Assembly: GCA_934098375.1 (NCBI GenBank)
Contig: CAKOOC010000003.1
Span: 21,524 to 85,523 of the forward strand
Origin: an uncultured Bacilli bacterium
GTDB lineage: Bacteria; Bacillota_I; Bacilli_A; RF39; UBA660
Direction of reading: 5' to 3'
Length of the DNA: 64,000 nt
Shown here piece by piece: positions 16,541 to 27,054 of the stretch (positions within the stretch are counted from its first letter, which is position 1; each line of letters starts with the position of its first letter). The notes beneath the pieces are model-generated. The model was not told where the DNA came from. It made no database searches and worked only from the letters and a program-made list of their open reading frames with translations. A program made the position numbers and the translations under genes.

Positions 16541-17200
16541 TTAAATCTTTTTAAAATTATTTTTCTTATTAACTAAATATAATGCCACGCTTACAACAAA
16601 AATACTAGGAATTAATATTTTATAATAATCTTCTACTCCTGTTTTTGGGTTATTACTATTTCCATTACCATTAGAACTAGTTGTTGTTATTGTGGTGGTT
16701 GGATTAGTCGTATTATTATCATCTTTGCTTCCACTTGCATATGCTGAACCATCTGCTGTATATGCACAATCGTAAGAATATAATCTAGTTGCAAATGCGT
16801 AAGCTCCTGTAACACTATCTAATTTAGCAGAATCAGGTGCACATGATGCATCTTTAGCAAGTGATAAAGTTTGTCCAGCACTCGAATCAGCACCACTACT
16901 TACTACCGTACTTTTAGGATTTGTATTTCCATTTTCACATTTTACTTTACTAGCAAAACTATTATCAATATAATGAACATTTTTACTATTCTCACATTTT
17001 ATAGTGATACACTCTAAATAATATCCAGCTGTAGCATTAGTATATCCAGAGTTTTCATTTTCTGCATTTTGACATAATGATTTAATATTTGCATTATCGG
17101 CAATCGCACTACCAATAGTTTTAGTATTACCATCAACTGCTGCATTTACAGTTAATGGTAATAAAATTAAACTAATTAAACTTAATACTATTTTTCTCAT
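16541..17200 (-). CDS. Secreted Cys-containing protein with NPKTG sorting-like signal
   Basis: 219 residues. Signal peptide (1-20), a Cys-rich extracellular domain (25-155), a Thr/Asn/Ser-rich stalk, and a C-terminal NPKTG followed by about 20 hydrophobic residues and a basic tail (KKNNFKK). This tripartite end has the layout of a sortase sorting signal with an NPxTG variant. If no sortase exists in the genome, the hydrophobic part would serve as a plain membrane anchor. Five bases separate it from the large adhesin gene upstream; they are surely cotranscribed. Confidence 0.7.
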   Translation of the reverse strand: MRKIVLSLISLILLPLTVNAAVDGNTKTIGSAIADNANIKSLCQNAENENSGYTNATAGYYLECITIKCENSKNVHYIDNSFASKVKCENGNTNPKSTVVSSGADSSAGQTLSLAKDASCAPDSAKLDSVTGAYAFATRLYSYDCAYTADGSAYASGSKDDNNTTNPTTTITTTSSNGNGNSNNPKTGVEDYYKILIPSIFVVSVALYLVNKKNNFKKI

Positions 17201-17205
17201 CTTAA

Positions 17206-20175
17206 CTACCCTTCTAAATAATCTTTCTTTTTCTTTTTATTTCTTTTAATTATTATTATTATGCTCGCTCCTACTAAAATTACTCCTCCAACAATTGCTG
17301 ATGTTATTTCTAACTTTTTGTTATATTTATCTTTTTCAATATTAATTGAGTAAACTTTAGTGTCACCATTTTCAGCAATAACTTTTACTTTAACAATACT
17401 AAATGCTGTTAAATCATTATTACCATACATATAAACTTCTGCTCTATCATCACTAGGAGTTGCTGTAATAAGTAGTGTTCTTTCTCTCTTAATTTTAACA
17501 CTATAATCAAGAACATCTGGTTTAAAATCAAGATTATAACCCTTAATAGTTAATGTATTTAAATCTGTATTATTAGCAACTGTTAAGCCGCTTTCCTTTC
17601 TTATTACATAAATTGTATATATTTTTGTTTTCTTATTGTTGGTTACCGTTATTTCAATTTGGTTATTTCCAACTCTAAAACCTGAGTCACCAATAATTTT
17701 AACTGTTGCATTTTCGCTTTCGGCAAAAGCATAAACTGGCAAATTTTCTACTTCATAACCAACTGAAACTGTATATGAAGTTGTATCTCTATCAAATACT
17801 AAAGATGTTCCCGGTATACTTAGTGAACTTAAATATGTACTAGTTTTATTATTATCTAAGTCTTCATTAGTATCTTTAACAAAAGTTACTACATAACTTC
17901 TAACTATTCCAGCGGCACTTACAGTTTTTAATACCGCTGATGTTTGATTACTAGTAAGTTCAATTGTTCTTGGCCCAAAACCCGCTACAAAAGCTGAAGT
18001 TTTGCTTTCTAATGTTCCATTAATTGATACTTTAGTAACTTTTTTAGATACTTTAACTGTATAGTCAGTTATATAAGGATTAAATTCTATTTTACCTGCA
18101 CTTATTTTAATATCACTTAAGAAGTTATTATTATCACGATCATCAACTCTATTTATAATAAATGTATAAGTTCTAATCTTACCTTGTTTATTAACAATTC
18201 TAATTAATTGTACATTTCTACCATAATTTAAATCAACTGTTCTTGGTTCATAACCTTCAACAAATGAAGCATCATTACTTGTAAGTGTAGCGTAGATTGC
18301 CACTTTACTTCTATTTACTGTAAGTTCATAACCAGTTTTTAATGAATCAAAGCTAGCTAAAACACTATCATTTTTTAGTGTATTTGATAATCTTACATAT
18401 TTACTATCAACTATATTACTAGTACCGTATGCTGTTGTTTCATCATTTAAAGGTTTTGCTTCAAAAGTATCTGCACCATCAGTACTTTTTACTGAAAAGT
18501 TAGTAATAGTTGTAGTTGTATCTGCATCATATATTCTACTCATTGATGGGTAACTTATACGATCTTTATTATTCATAACCCAAACAAAATAAGTACCCGC
18601 CATTTTGTTTTCTCTTGCAACATAAGAATTATCATTAAAAGCAGTCCATTCAGAGTTTATGGTTGGTTCTAAACCGCTAGAAATATAATAACCCTTAATT
18701 CCATATGAACCGTTATCCGTAGCTGTTAAAGCTATTGTTCCATAACCATCTGCTCTAACAATACTTCCTGTTGATGATACACTTGGTCTTTCTATATAAT
18801 CACAAGAAACTGAGTAAGTTACATAACAAGTATTTCCTGTTGCATTTTTACATGTATTTTCTTTTTCAATAGCTGTTTTATTATAATTATTAGCACATGT
18901 CACTTTATCTCTAATATTATCGCCATCATCAGATTTATAATGACCTTCACTTACTTTTTTAAAGCATATTTTATAATTATCATCTTTACCTTTAAAATCA
19001 GTTAGTTTAGAAGTGCTTTTACATGAATCATCTGATGTTGTACTAGTAGAACAAGTAGGTTTATCACGTAATATGTTATTTAAATAAATATATTGTTCTT
19101 CACCTTTAATTGTAACTTTACATTTGCCATCAGTACATCTATCCCCTAAAGATGGTGTTAAGCTAATTTCTGTACCACAAGCTAAGCTCTGTTTTTTTAC
19201 ACTCATACTTGAATTAGTATAAGTATTAGTTCCTTCTTTAACATAACCAACTTTAGAAGAACATGAATTACTGTTATCTGTTGTTGATAATTTATCTTTA
19301 TAAACTTTTGTAGAAGTTTTAACATCTACACCATTTATTTTAGTAACTGTACAATATCCATTTAAATCACATCTTGTAACATATATTTTATCACCACAAT
19401 AAATACTTGCTCCCGAATATCTTGCACCCTCTTTAGCATAGTAATATGCATTTAAATCCTCTTCTACAACATCAGGAATTGGAATTACTTCTGTAGGTGC
19501 TGTTGTTTTAGTTGTTGTGGTTGTCGTCGTAGTAGATGTTGTATTATTAGAGCCACCTCCCGTATTTGTACATAATCCATATACATTAGTACTTACTGTT
19601 TTATAACAATATTGACCACTTGGATTACTATCACAACTAGTTGCCGTTGCTCCATAAACATTTTTTAAAGTACCACCACTTATTGAACATACACCATCAC
19701 CATTTGTACAAGTAAAATTCATTGAAGAAAATCCACTTGGACAACTATATGAACCTGAAGGTGTACTAGGAGTTGAAGGGGTATTTTCACCACCTCCACT
19801 TGCTGTTCTTGTTGCTACAAATACTCTTATTTGATTTGGATTTTGCGGATTAGCAGCATAACATCTATCAGCTAAATAACTACCATAACGAGAGGTGTAG
19901 CATTGTGCAATTGCACTACCTTTGAAAACTACATAATTGTCTGCAGTTTTTTGACAATAGCTATCCACATTTAACGTACAAACGCCAACAATTTGTCCTT
20001 TAGATGTTGGTTCGTAATAATAGTAAGTTGCCGCTATTTCCCAGCTGTCTTTTTCTACTTTTGTTTCATTATTATTCTTACTTAGTTTACTATCATTACT
20101 AACAAAAAAATAACCTAATGAAAACATTAATGCGCATAAACCAAATAATAAGAATAACACTTTTTTATTTTTCAT
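17206..20175 (-). CDS. Large surface adhesin-like protein with four cadherin-like beta-sandwich domains
   Basis: The start at 20175 is preferred (AGAAGGAGA five bases upstream), giving 989 residues. It has a signal anchor (1-28), two Cys-rich modules around a Thr-rich linker (about 220-245), a further Cys-rich region to about 480, an Ig-like region with an AGTYFVWV segment (about 490-560), and four cadherin-like beta-sandwich domains (about 580-945). A membrane helix and a basic tail end the protein. Such domains occur in Firmicutes surface proteins. It probably mediates contact with host, mucus or neighbouring cells. Confidence 0.78.
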   Translation of the reverse strand: MKNKKVLFLLFGLCALMFSLGYFFVSNDSKLSKNNNETKVEKDSWEIAATYYYYEPTSKGQIVGVCTLNVDSYCQKTADNYVVFKGSAIAQCYTSRYGSYLADRCYAANPQNPNQIRVFVATRTASGGGENTPSTPSTPSGSYSCPSGFSSMNFTCTNGDGVCSISGGTLKNVYGATATSCDSNPSGQYCYKTVSTNVYGLCTNTGGGSNNTTSTTTTTTTTKTTAPTEVIPIPDVVEEDLNAYYYAKEGARYSGASIYCGDKIYVTRCDLNGYCTVTKINGVDVKTSTKVYKDKLSTTDNSNSCSSKVGYVKEGTNTYTNSSMSVKKQSLACGTEISLTPSLGDRCTDGKCKVTIKGEEQYIYLNNILRDKPTCSTSTTSDDSCKSTSKLTDFKGKDDNYKICFKKVSEGHYKSDDGDNIRDKVTCANNYNKTAIEKENTCKNATGNTCYVTYSVSCDYIERPSVSSTGSIVRADGYGTIALTATDNGSYGIKGYYISSGLEPTINSEWTAFNDNSYVARENKMAGTYFVWVMNNKDRISYPSMSRIYDADTTTTITNFSVKSTDGADTFEAKPLNDETTAYGTSNIVDSKYVRLSNTLKNDSVLASFDSLKTGYELTVNRSKVAIYATLTSNDASFVEGYEPRTVDLNYGRNVQLIRIVNKQGKIRTYTFIINRVDDRDNNNFLSDIKISAGKIEFNPYITDYTVKVSKKVTKVSINGTLESKTSAFVAGFGPRTIELTSNQTSAVLKTVSAAGIVRSYVVTFVKDTNEDLDNNKTSTYLSSLSIPGTSLVFDRDTTSYTVSVGYEVENLPVYAFAESENATVKIIGDSGFRVGNNQIEITVTNNKKTKIYTIYVIRKESGLTVANNTDLNTLTIKGYNLDFKPDVLDYSVKIKRERTLLITATPSDDRAEVYMYGNNDLTAFSIVKVKVIAENGDTKVYSINIEKDKYNKKLEITSAIVGGVILVGASIIIIIKRNKKKKKDYLEG

Positions 20176-20229
20176 AAACTCTCCTTCTATCTTCATAATA
20201 ATTTTAATATAAAATCATTTAAATAGCAA

Positions 20230-20784
20230 TTATATTTTGAACGATTTAAACTTATTTCTTTTAACTAAATAGTTTATTCCTGTTTCCGCTAAAGATAGTA
20301 TTCCATTTACTACAAAAAAGAATGCTAAGAGCAAAAGTTGTACACTTTGATCATAATATAAATTAATACTTGTAAGTAGTCCTAGTAGTATAAATAAAGA
20401 AAAAGTCATTAAATTTACATAAAACATTCCATCATCTCTATCATGATAATAATCTAGTTTTATAAGTTTTATAATAGCCATAATTCCTACCCAAGAAAAT
20501 AATGTAATGCCTAGTACTTTAGGTGTATCATAAGTGCCAAATTTATAACCACTTACAGCAACCAAAATACACGCAATTGATGTATATAAACTTTCTCTAT
20601 CATTTTTTTCCCTTGTTAAAATAAATTCAATCATTTTTATTCCTGCATAAACACTAAATAAAACATATAAAAGTAAATTAGGTTTCATATTTTCTAAAAA
20701 TGTCGCGCTAAACAAAAATATTCCTAAAAGCAATATTAATCCTGAACATATAATATTAACTTTCATTTTATCCTTCTTTTTCAT
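20230..20784 (-). CDS. Six-helix integral membrane protein, DUF308/HdeD-like
   Basis: 184 residues with about six hydrophobic helices and short polar loops, a basic N-terminus and a basic C-terminus. The arrangement of helix pairs resembles DUF308/HdeD-type membrane proteins, but I see no diagnostic motif. It sits between essC and the large adhesin gene with its own promoter. Because no EsaA/EssA/EssB is visible, it could be a substitute membrane component of the T7-like machine; that is speculative. Confidence 0.65.
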   Translation of the reverse strand: MKKKDKMKVNIICSGLILLLGIFLFSATFLENMKPNLLLYVLFSVYAGIKMIEFILTREKNDRESLYTSIACILVAVSGYKFGTYDTPKVLGITLFSWVGIMAIIKLIKLDYYHDRDDGMFYVNLMTFSLFILLGLLTSINLYYDQSVQLLLLAFFFVVNGILSLAETGINYLVKRNKFKSFKI

Positions 20785-20804
20785 CCCTATTCTCCTTTAG
20801 TATA

Positions 20805-20833
20805 ATATTAAAACAATAATTATTATCTGTCAA
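20805..20833 (-). promoter_or_regulatory. Promoter upstream of the six-helix membrane protein
   Basis: TTGACA at 20828-20833, 17-base spacer, TAATAT at 20805-20810. Confidence 0.7.
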
Positions 20834-20859
20834 TTTAAACTCTTAGTTAGTCCAAAATA

Positions 20860-20885
20860 AAAACTCTCTAATCTAGAAAGTTTTT
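20860..20885 (-). terminator. Terminator after essC
   Basis: Nine-base stem with one mismatch (AAAACTTTC/GAGAGTTTT) overlapping the essC stop, followed by TTTTATTTT on the minus strand. Confidence 0.7.
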
Positions 20886-23800
20886 ACAATGTTTCTGTAA
20901 CTTCATTTATAATTTCAAAAGATTCTACAAATTTAACATAAGATGGTTTTCCTGCTTTTACAACAAAACAGAAATTACTTGGAATATCCTCTCTCATTTC
21001 TGGTGTCTTTTGAGCAACTTTAATACTATATTGATCATTTATGCCATTTCCAATCCAAATACCAAAGTTTCCATTTGCATTTGATCTATACCAAGCTTCC
21101 ATTTCTACTTTTCTTATTTTATCAACACTATCAACAATAATGAATTTAAGAATTTCGATATCTTTAGCTTTATCCATCATTTTATCAAACAGTTTTTTAT
21201 TCTCATCACTAATTTTATTCTTAAACGATTCTATGCCAATTATCATACAATATATTTTAGATGTTCCATTAAATATCTCCTTATCATAATTACTATTTAC
21301 ATATTTATCATAATTATTAGTTACAAAATTATTTATTTTAGTAAATACTTTATCAAAATCTTTATCTGTATATTGATAATTTCCTTTTTCTAATTCAATT
21401 TCTCCCGCATTAATAACCATAATTTCTGCTATTTTCTGATAAATGATTTGATTAATAAGAGGATTTAAGAATTTACTTACCGAAAGTATATCTAATGTTG
21501 AAATAATATTTATTAAATATCTATTAAAATTAAAAGTACAAGCGTTTAAATTATTTTTATTTACCCCAATAACTACTTCATTGCTTGATAAATAATCCTT
21601 TATTTCTTTAAAAGTAACTATATTTGGAAGAACAGGTATTTTATTAGCTTTAACTCTATAAAGAGTATTAGACATTCTAATTTTGCTTTTAACTGTTTCC
21701 GATATTTTATCTTTTTCACTTACCATTGCGGTTTGAAATTCATAAACATCATCTATTTTAACAATACCTCTACCAAATAATTTAGCTGGATAATTTTTAT
21801 TAACAGAGCCAAGTATACTTATATAATCATCTTCATTATTTTGATTTAGTACATATACAAGGGAAAAACTTTGTCTTAGTTTATATCTTACCCCATTTGT
21901 AGAAGTTACTGTAAGTACAAAATATATACCATACTTAATACTCTCTCTAGCTAAAACGCTTAAATTTTCCGTTAAATTTTCATATACTTCATTAAATGAT
22001 TCATAATTATTAATTATTATTACAATATTTGGTACTTTTTTATTACTATTTTTAATAAAACTTTCATAATTACCATTAAAATCAGCAAATAAAGTCTTTC
22101 TCTCATTAATTGTGGCCGATATCATTTTAAATAAATTATTTATTTTCTCATCTTCGCCACTTGTTAAAATATCCCCCACTAAATAAGAATTTCTAAACAT
22201 ATTTAAAGTACCAGATCCAAAATCTATTAAATAATAATTTAATTCTTCTGGCGTATAATTTAAGATTGATGAATAAATCATACTTGTAATAAAGTTTTCT
22301 TTACCACTTCCGGCCGCTCCATAAACTAAAGCATTTCCTTCTTTAGAAATTGGCATTGTTAATATTCTTTGTTCTTGTTTATTTGGTACATCATATTCAC
22401 CAATTATTGGATTAATATTAAATTTTTCTTTGAAGTAAGTAGTTTTATATTTTTCTTCTAAATTATCTATTGTAATAAAGGCCGGTATTTTTTCAAGCCA
22501 TAATGGTTTTGTTATTATGTTTTGTTCTTTTGCTAAACCATCTAAATATTTAACTATATTAATAAGTTCTTCTCCATTAGATACTGCTACTTCCTCTTTT
22601 TTAATTTTGGTATTAATTTTCTTTGTTATATAACCAATATTATTAATAAAATCTATAGAGGTATTTAGTTCTTTACTAACCTTTTCATGCGGAATATACT
22701 TTCCACCCGCATATGCAGCTTGGCCTAAAATGAATACCTCATCATAACCAACTTGAAAGTAAAATCTACCCGTTTGTTTTAAATATGCGGCATCGGCTTT
22801 TTTAATTACTTCATTTGAATCTGAAGTATCTTGTACTCTTAAACAAACTCTAAATCTGGTATTACTCCAAATTTGTGGATCAACAACTCCGCTTGGTTTT
22901 TGAGTTGCCAAAATTAAATGAACACCTAAACTACGACCAATACGAGCGGTACTTATCAGTTCATCCATAAATTCTGGCTGCTGATTTTTTAGTTCTGCAA
23001 ATTCATCACATATAATAAATAAATGAGATATTGGTTCTGTTATTTCTTTTTCTCTAAACATTTTTTGATATTTATATATATCAATTGTACTTTCTCCAGA
23101 TATCTCTCTTGCCTTATTAAATAGTGCCTGTCTTCTTTTAAGTTCAGCTGAAATAGATGCTAAACTTCTTTTAATTTCATTTGCATCTAAATTAGTAATT
23201 GTTCCTACTAAATGTGGCAATTTTAGTCCGGTTAATTTATTTTCAAAAGCCCCCGCTAAACCACCACCTTTATAATCAATTAATATAAATTGTACTTCAT
23301 AAGGATGATAATTTATGGCCATTGATAATATATACGTAATAATAAACTCTGATTTACCACTACCAGTCATACCTGCAATAAGTCCATGAGGTCCATGATA
23401 TTTTTCATGTAAATCAATCGCGATTAACTCTTCATTTTTTCCTACCCCCACTGGAGCACTTAAATTAAGAATTGGATTGTTTCTTTGCCAGCGCAGAGTT
23501 GAATTAAGCTGCTCGACTTTACCAACATCATACATTTCTAAAAATCCAATTTTTGCTGGAAGTTTACCTTCTGTATCATTTTTAATATCAATTGGTATAT
23601 TTGCAAGAACTTTCACACATGCTTCATAATCAATTATTGAATCTAAATCTGGCACAAATTTAATGCATTCATTCGGATTTAAACTATTTCTAATTTCACA
23701 TTCATGATATTTATTACTTAATAAACTCATATCAATAAAAGATGTACATTGATCTGGTAAATTAGTCATTTTTTGCTCTAAAATAAGTAAACTAAAACCA

Positions 23801-25530
23801 CAATACTCTTTATTATTTAAGATATTTTTTACAATATCATACTCTCTTACTTTTTTAAGTGAATCAGTTATTATTAAATATGATTGATTAGCTTTTTCAT
23901 TTTCACTAACATCTTGATTATCACTTTTTCTGTTTTCAAATACTTTATTTAAATAATAACAAACTTCTTTATATTCATCATTATTTGTTGCAAAAAACCT
24001 CATCGTTTTATCATCAGTAATTAAATGTGGTGCTAGTTTTAAAAAACTCCATTCATGTTCTCTTTCTTCATCTGTAAGAATTACTATTTTTAAATCGTCA
24101 TAACTATGAAAAGCTAAAATTTGTATTATTAGTCTTCTAATTAAATTATGTAAGTTAGAAAGACCATAAACACCACTAATATAATTATTTTTAAAAGAAT
24201 AAGGTATTGCTACATTTTCAAGTATCTTAGGAGCACTTCCTAGTTCACTTAGCATTTTCTTTAAATTATCTTCTTCTAATGAAAAGCCTTCTTCCGGATA
24301 ATTTATATTAATTTTCATTGGATAATTTCCTGTTCCCACATTAACTGTTAAAAAGTCTAAATCATCTTTACGTTTTTGCCATAAAGCCGGACTTTTATGC
24401 AAGATAATATCTGCTGCTTTCGTTGTATCTTGATAATACATATTAAGAGCTTCTTCCTGGCTATGTTTATTAATTTCTATTTCTTCTTTTTTAGCATCAA
24501 TATATTTGCGATATTTTTTTTGCCTTTTTCTTTCTTTATTTGCTCTTTCAAATTTCTCATACCATCTTGTAAATAATGGCCATACAAAAATACTTGCAAA
24601 CATCGCTCCGCATATTATTAATGAAGGAGTAGCTTGTTTTAAAGTTACTGTTCCATTCATTACATTACTTAAAGATTGATATCCCATAACCATTGATGTC
24701 ATTGACATAGTTGCCATTGGCCCAATAGTTAATAAAAATGGGCTTTCTTTTTCTTCTTGTTTTGCTGGTGGTGCATCTATTTTTAAATTAAGTGTATTAA
24801 TTACTGGTACTATTCTCGGTTTTTTATAAAAATAATCATTATCGTTATATATAGGATACTCTATTTCAACTGGCATCTCCCTAAAATCAGAATACATTGA
24901 CCCAATTGTACCTAATGGAATCATCGTTGTATTTATTGAATTAATAGTTCCATTATTTACGTATAAAACATAACCATTATTAGTAGTCATCGAAATCATC
25001 ATTCTAAGTCCCACAATAAATATTACATCCCCAATTTTTATTTCGGCCTTTTTAGTAATTCTAAAGTTATTTATATAAATCCCATTTTTAGTATCATAAA
25101 CATAAATATATAATTTATTATTTTCTTTCTTTATTACACATGACTCTTTATCTAAATTACTATAATTAATCATAGCGTTAGATTTACTACCTATTAATAA
25201 TCCTTTATCAATATATTCATTTATTTCATAGCAGTTATAATTTTCAATAACCGGTGAGCAATATAATATGAAAATACTTTTATCTATATCATTTTTTACA
25301 TAATAAAACTTTCCAATTTCTAAATAAGTAAAAGGCTCCATTACATTATTTTTAATATAATATACTTCTTTATTACTTATTAATTTCCATCTATCATTTT
25401 CTGCTTCAATTGATATTAAATTACTTCTATTGCCATTTAAATCAATTCCATCTACCCAGTATACACCCTGAGCTTCAGCAGGTAAAATAATATTTTTAAT
25501 CGAATAAAGTTTAATTACGGATATTCTCAT
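20884..25530 (-). CDS. essC: EssC-type FtsK/SpoIIIE ATPase of a type VII secretion system
   Basis: 1548 residues. Two FHA-like domains occupy about 1-230 (second one includes GLLIGSKSN and NGIYINN). Two membrane helices follow at about 265-315. Three FtsK-like ATPase units follow: the first has an intact Walker A (GMTGSGKS, about 722) and a DEFAEL Walker B; the second reads GAAGSGKE (about 1070), with Glu in place of Ser/Thr; the third lacks a P-loop. This is the layout of EssC/YukBA motors that drive WXG100 substrate export. Flanking YukD- and WXG-like genes confirm the assignment. It has its own promoter and terminator. Confidence 0.95.
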   Translation of the reverse strand: MRISVIKLYSIKNIILPAEAQGVYWVDGIDLNGNRSNLISIEAENDRWKLISNKEVYYIKNNVMEPFTYLEIGKFYYVKNDIDKSIFILYCSPVIENYNCYEINEYIDKGLLIGSKSNAMINYSNLDKESCVIKKENNKLYIYVYDTKNGIYINNFRITKKAEIKIGDVIFIVGLRMMISMTTNNGYVLYVNNGTINSINTTMIPLGTIGSMYSDFREMPVEIEYPIYNDNDYFYKKPRIVPVINTLNLKIDAPPAKQEEKESPFLLTIGPMATMSMTSMVMGYQSLSNVMNGTVTLKQATPSLIICGAMFASIFVWPLFTRWYEKFERANKERKRQKKYRKYIDAKKEEIEINKHSQEEALNMYYQDTTKAADIILHKSPALWQKRKDDLDFLTVNVGTGNYPMKININYPEEGFSLEEDNLKKMLSELGSAPKILENVAIPYSFKNNYISGVYGLSNLHNLIRRLIIQILAFHSYDDLKIVILTDEEREHEWSFLKLAPHLITDDKTMRFFATNNDEYKEVCYYLNKVFENRKSDNQDVSENEKANQSYLIITDSLKKVREYDIVKNILNNKEYCGFSLLILEQKMTNLPDQCTSFIDMSLLSNKYHECEIRNSLNPNECIKFVPDLDSIIDYEACVKVLANIPIDIKNDTEGKLPAKIGFLEMYDVGKVEQLNSTLRWQRNNPILNLSAPVGVGKNEELIAIDLHEKYHGPHGLIAGMTGSGKSEFIITYILSMAINYHPYEVQFILIDYKGGGLAGAFENKLTGLKLPHLVGTITNLDANEIKRSLASISAELKRRQALFNKAREISGESTIDIYKYQKMFREKEITEPISHLFIICDEFAELKNQQPEFMDELISTARIGRSLGVHLILATQKPSGVVDPQIWSNTRFRVCLRVQDTSDSNEVIKKADAAYLKQTGRFYFQVGYDEVFILGQAAYAGGKYIPHEKVSKELNTSIDFINNIGYITKKINTKIKKEEVAVSNGEELINIVKYLDGLAKEQNIITKPLWLEKIPAFITIDNLEEKYKTTYFKEKFNINPIIGEYDVPNKQEQRILTMPISKEGNALVYGAAGSGKENFITSMIYSSILNYTPEELNYYLIDFGSGTLNMFRNSYLVGDILTSGEDEKINNLFKMISATINERKTLFADFNGNYESFIKNSNKKVPNIVIIINNYESFNEVYENLTENLSVLARESIKYGIYFVLTVTSTNGVRYKLRQSFSLVYVLNQNNEDDYISILGSVNKNYPAKLFGRGIVKIDDVYEFQTAMVSEKDKISETVKSKIRMSNTLYRVKANKIPVLPNIVTFKEIKDYLSSNEVVIGVNKNNLNACTFNFNRYLINIISTLDILSVSKFLNPLINQIIYQKIAEIMVINAGEIELEKGNYQYTDKDFDKVFTKINNFVTNNYDKYVNSNYDKEIFNGTSKIYCMIIGIESFKNKISDENKKLFDKMMDKAKDIEILKFIIVDSVDKIRKVEMEAWYRSNANGNFGIWIGNGINDQYSIKVAQKTPEMREDIPSNFCFVVKAGKPSYVKFVESFEIINEVTETL

Positions 25531-25560
25531 AATTGCACCCCTTTATTTTATACTATTAAA

Positions 25561-25589
25561 ATTATACTACACTTAAAATAAAAGAACAA
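25561..25589 (-). promoter_or_regulatory. Promoter of essC
   Basis: TTGTTC at 25584-25589, 17-base spacer, perfect TATAAT at 25561-25566, about 30 bases before the essC start. Confidence 0.7.
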
Positions 25590-25613
25590 ATGATATTTGT
25601 TTTAGCACATAAA

Positions 25614-25650
25614 AAAACTATTATAATTTTATTTCATTTATAATAGTTTT
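25614..25650 (-). terminator. Terminator between the lysozyme-like gene and essC
   Basis: Perfect 13-bp stem (AAAACTATTATAA with its complement) overlapping the upstream stop, then seven T on the minus strand. It divides the T7-like cluster into separate transcription units. Confidence 0.85.
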
Positions 25651-27043
25651 AAATATTAATTGTATTTCTATCAACAAGATTGCTAGCAGCTCGCGCATTT
25701 TCACTATTTGCTCTAGTTAAACCTATTTTATTATTCTCACTACTGTCAACCGATGGAGCTTCATAAAAAATAGTTATATTCTGTGCGATATTTTTATAGT
25801 CACGGTCTACTTTACCTGTAAGCTGATCATGTAATTTTCCATAATCTGCTCCATTAGCCATATTATTATAATCATTTTTTAATTCGTAGTTCATAAATTC
25901 TAATTGTCCATCCATTGAATTAACATCATAGCCATTATCTCTGCAAAAATTTTCTAAAGATGCTTTTCTTTCTTTTGTAAGCCACTGACATATTCCAAAG
26001 GCACCGGAAGAATTGGTTACTGTTGGATCCATTTGGCTATTTTCATTTAGAAGATTAGCAATCATAGCTTTTGCCCCTTCATCAGTATATCCAAAATCAT
26101 TTCTCATCTTATTATAAGCATAAAGAATTCTTTGATCTGTCTGCTTACTAAATAAATTACTTGGATTAGCTACAACTGTATCGGCAAGATTAATACGCTT
26201 ACTTTCTATTTTACTATCAGCATTTGAAGCAGCAACTGTCTCATCACGTTTAATAGTGTCTTCCTTAGTATCATTTTCTAAATTTTTAGGCTTTATTTCA
26301 CTATCTAATAGGCCCCGATTAAGTATTTGCAAAAATAATCCACCATTAGTTGCCACATTTCCTGTACTTACCATATCATAAACAAGTTGGGCTACTTTTT
26401 CTCCATACTGACTATTAATTTCCTGATATCTTTCTTGTGGATTACCAGAATTAAGAACCGATTGAGCTAAGTCTGTCATATTATTAGCAAGCTCTTTTAA
26501 AGTAGAAAAATTGGCATCCTTATATTTAAAATCTATTGTTATATTATTATCATCACTATTAAGTACATCTGCAATATATTTAGGTACTACTCCATTATTA
26601 TTAATAGTTTTTTGTACTGCATCTGCTACCTTTTCGCCATACAAATATGTTAACTTTGCCATTCTTTCATCGCCATTACCATATGGATTACTTGCTGAAT
26701 TTATTTCCGAAACAATCGCTAATATTGTATCAACTGTCAAAAGTTCTTTATTTACTGAAACTGTTGAAAATCCTTTTATAGCGTTAACATCAACCGGTTT
26801 ATCTTCTATATTTAAAGCTGTCCTAACAGCTTTCTCTGTTTCCTTTAAAGTTTTCATATCATTTGAAGCTTTAATAAGATAATCTTTCATTTCTGTAAGA
26901 AGTGTCGTATAAGTAAAATCATGTAAGCTACTTGCTTTGCTAATTAATTGGTCTATATGCTTAATTGCCAAAGGAATATTATCATTACATTGGTTAATAT
27001 AATTAGCTGCTAAATTGAACAATTCTGGATTATACTCAAACAT
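25649..27043 (-). CDS. T7SS-linked protein with phage-tail-lysozyme-like domain
   Basis: 464 residues without a Sec signal. Residues 1-300 are mostly helical with TPR-like and repeated helical segments (two KVAQLV/KVADAV-type motifs). Residues about 305-440 match phage tail lysozyme domains: an ANLLNENSQMDP segment containing the candidate catalytic Glu (about 333), GAFGICQWLTKER, and a QLEFMNYEL motif. The position directly between WXG-like genes and essC suggests export by the T7 system or a role opening the wall for it. Exported lysozyme activity is inference. Confidence 0.75.
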   Translation of the reverse strand: MFEYNPELFNLAANYINQCNDNIPLAIKHIDQLISKASSLHDFTYTTLLTEMKDYLIKASNDMKTLKETEKAVRTALNIEDKPVDVNAIKGFSTVSVNKELLTVDTILAIVSEINSASNPYGNGDERMAKLTYLYGEKVADAVQKTINNNGVVPKYIADVLNSDDNNITIDFKYKDANFSTLKELANNMTDLAQSVLNSGNPQERYQEINSQYGEKVAQLVYDMVSTGNVATNGGLFLQILNRGLLDSEIKPKNLENDTKEDTIKRDETVAASNADSKIESKRINLADTVVANPSNLFSKQTDQRILYAYNKMRNDFGYTDEGAKAMIANLLNENSQMDPTVTNSSGAFGICQWLTKERKASLENFCRDNGYDVNSMDGQLEFMNYELKNDYNNMANGADYGKLHDQLTGKVDRDYKNIAQNITIFYEAPSVDSSENNKIGLTRANSENARAASNLVDRNTINI

Positions 27044-27054
27044 AAATTCACTTC

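Noticed and set aside
26511..26882. Plus-strand frame of 123 codons
   Set aside because: Lies wholly opposite the T7-linked lysozyme-like gene, which has recognisable motifs; no ribosome site.
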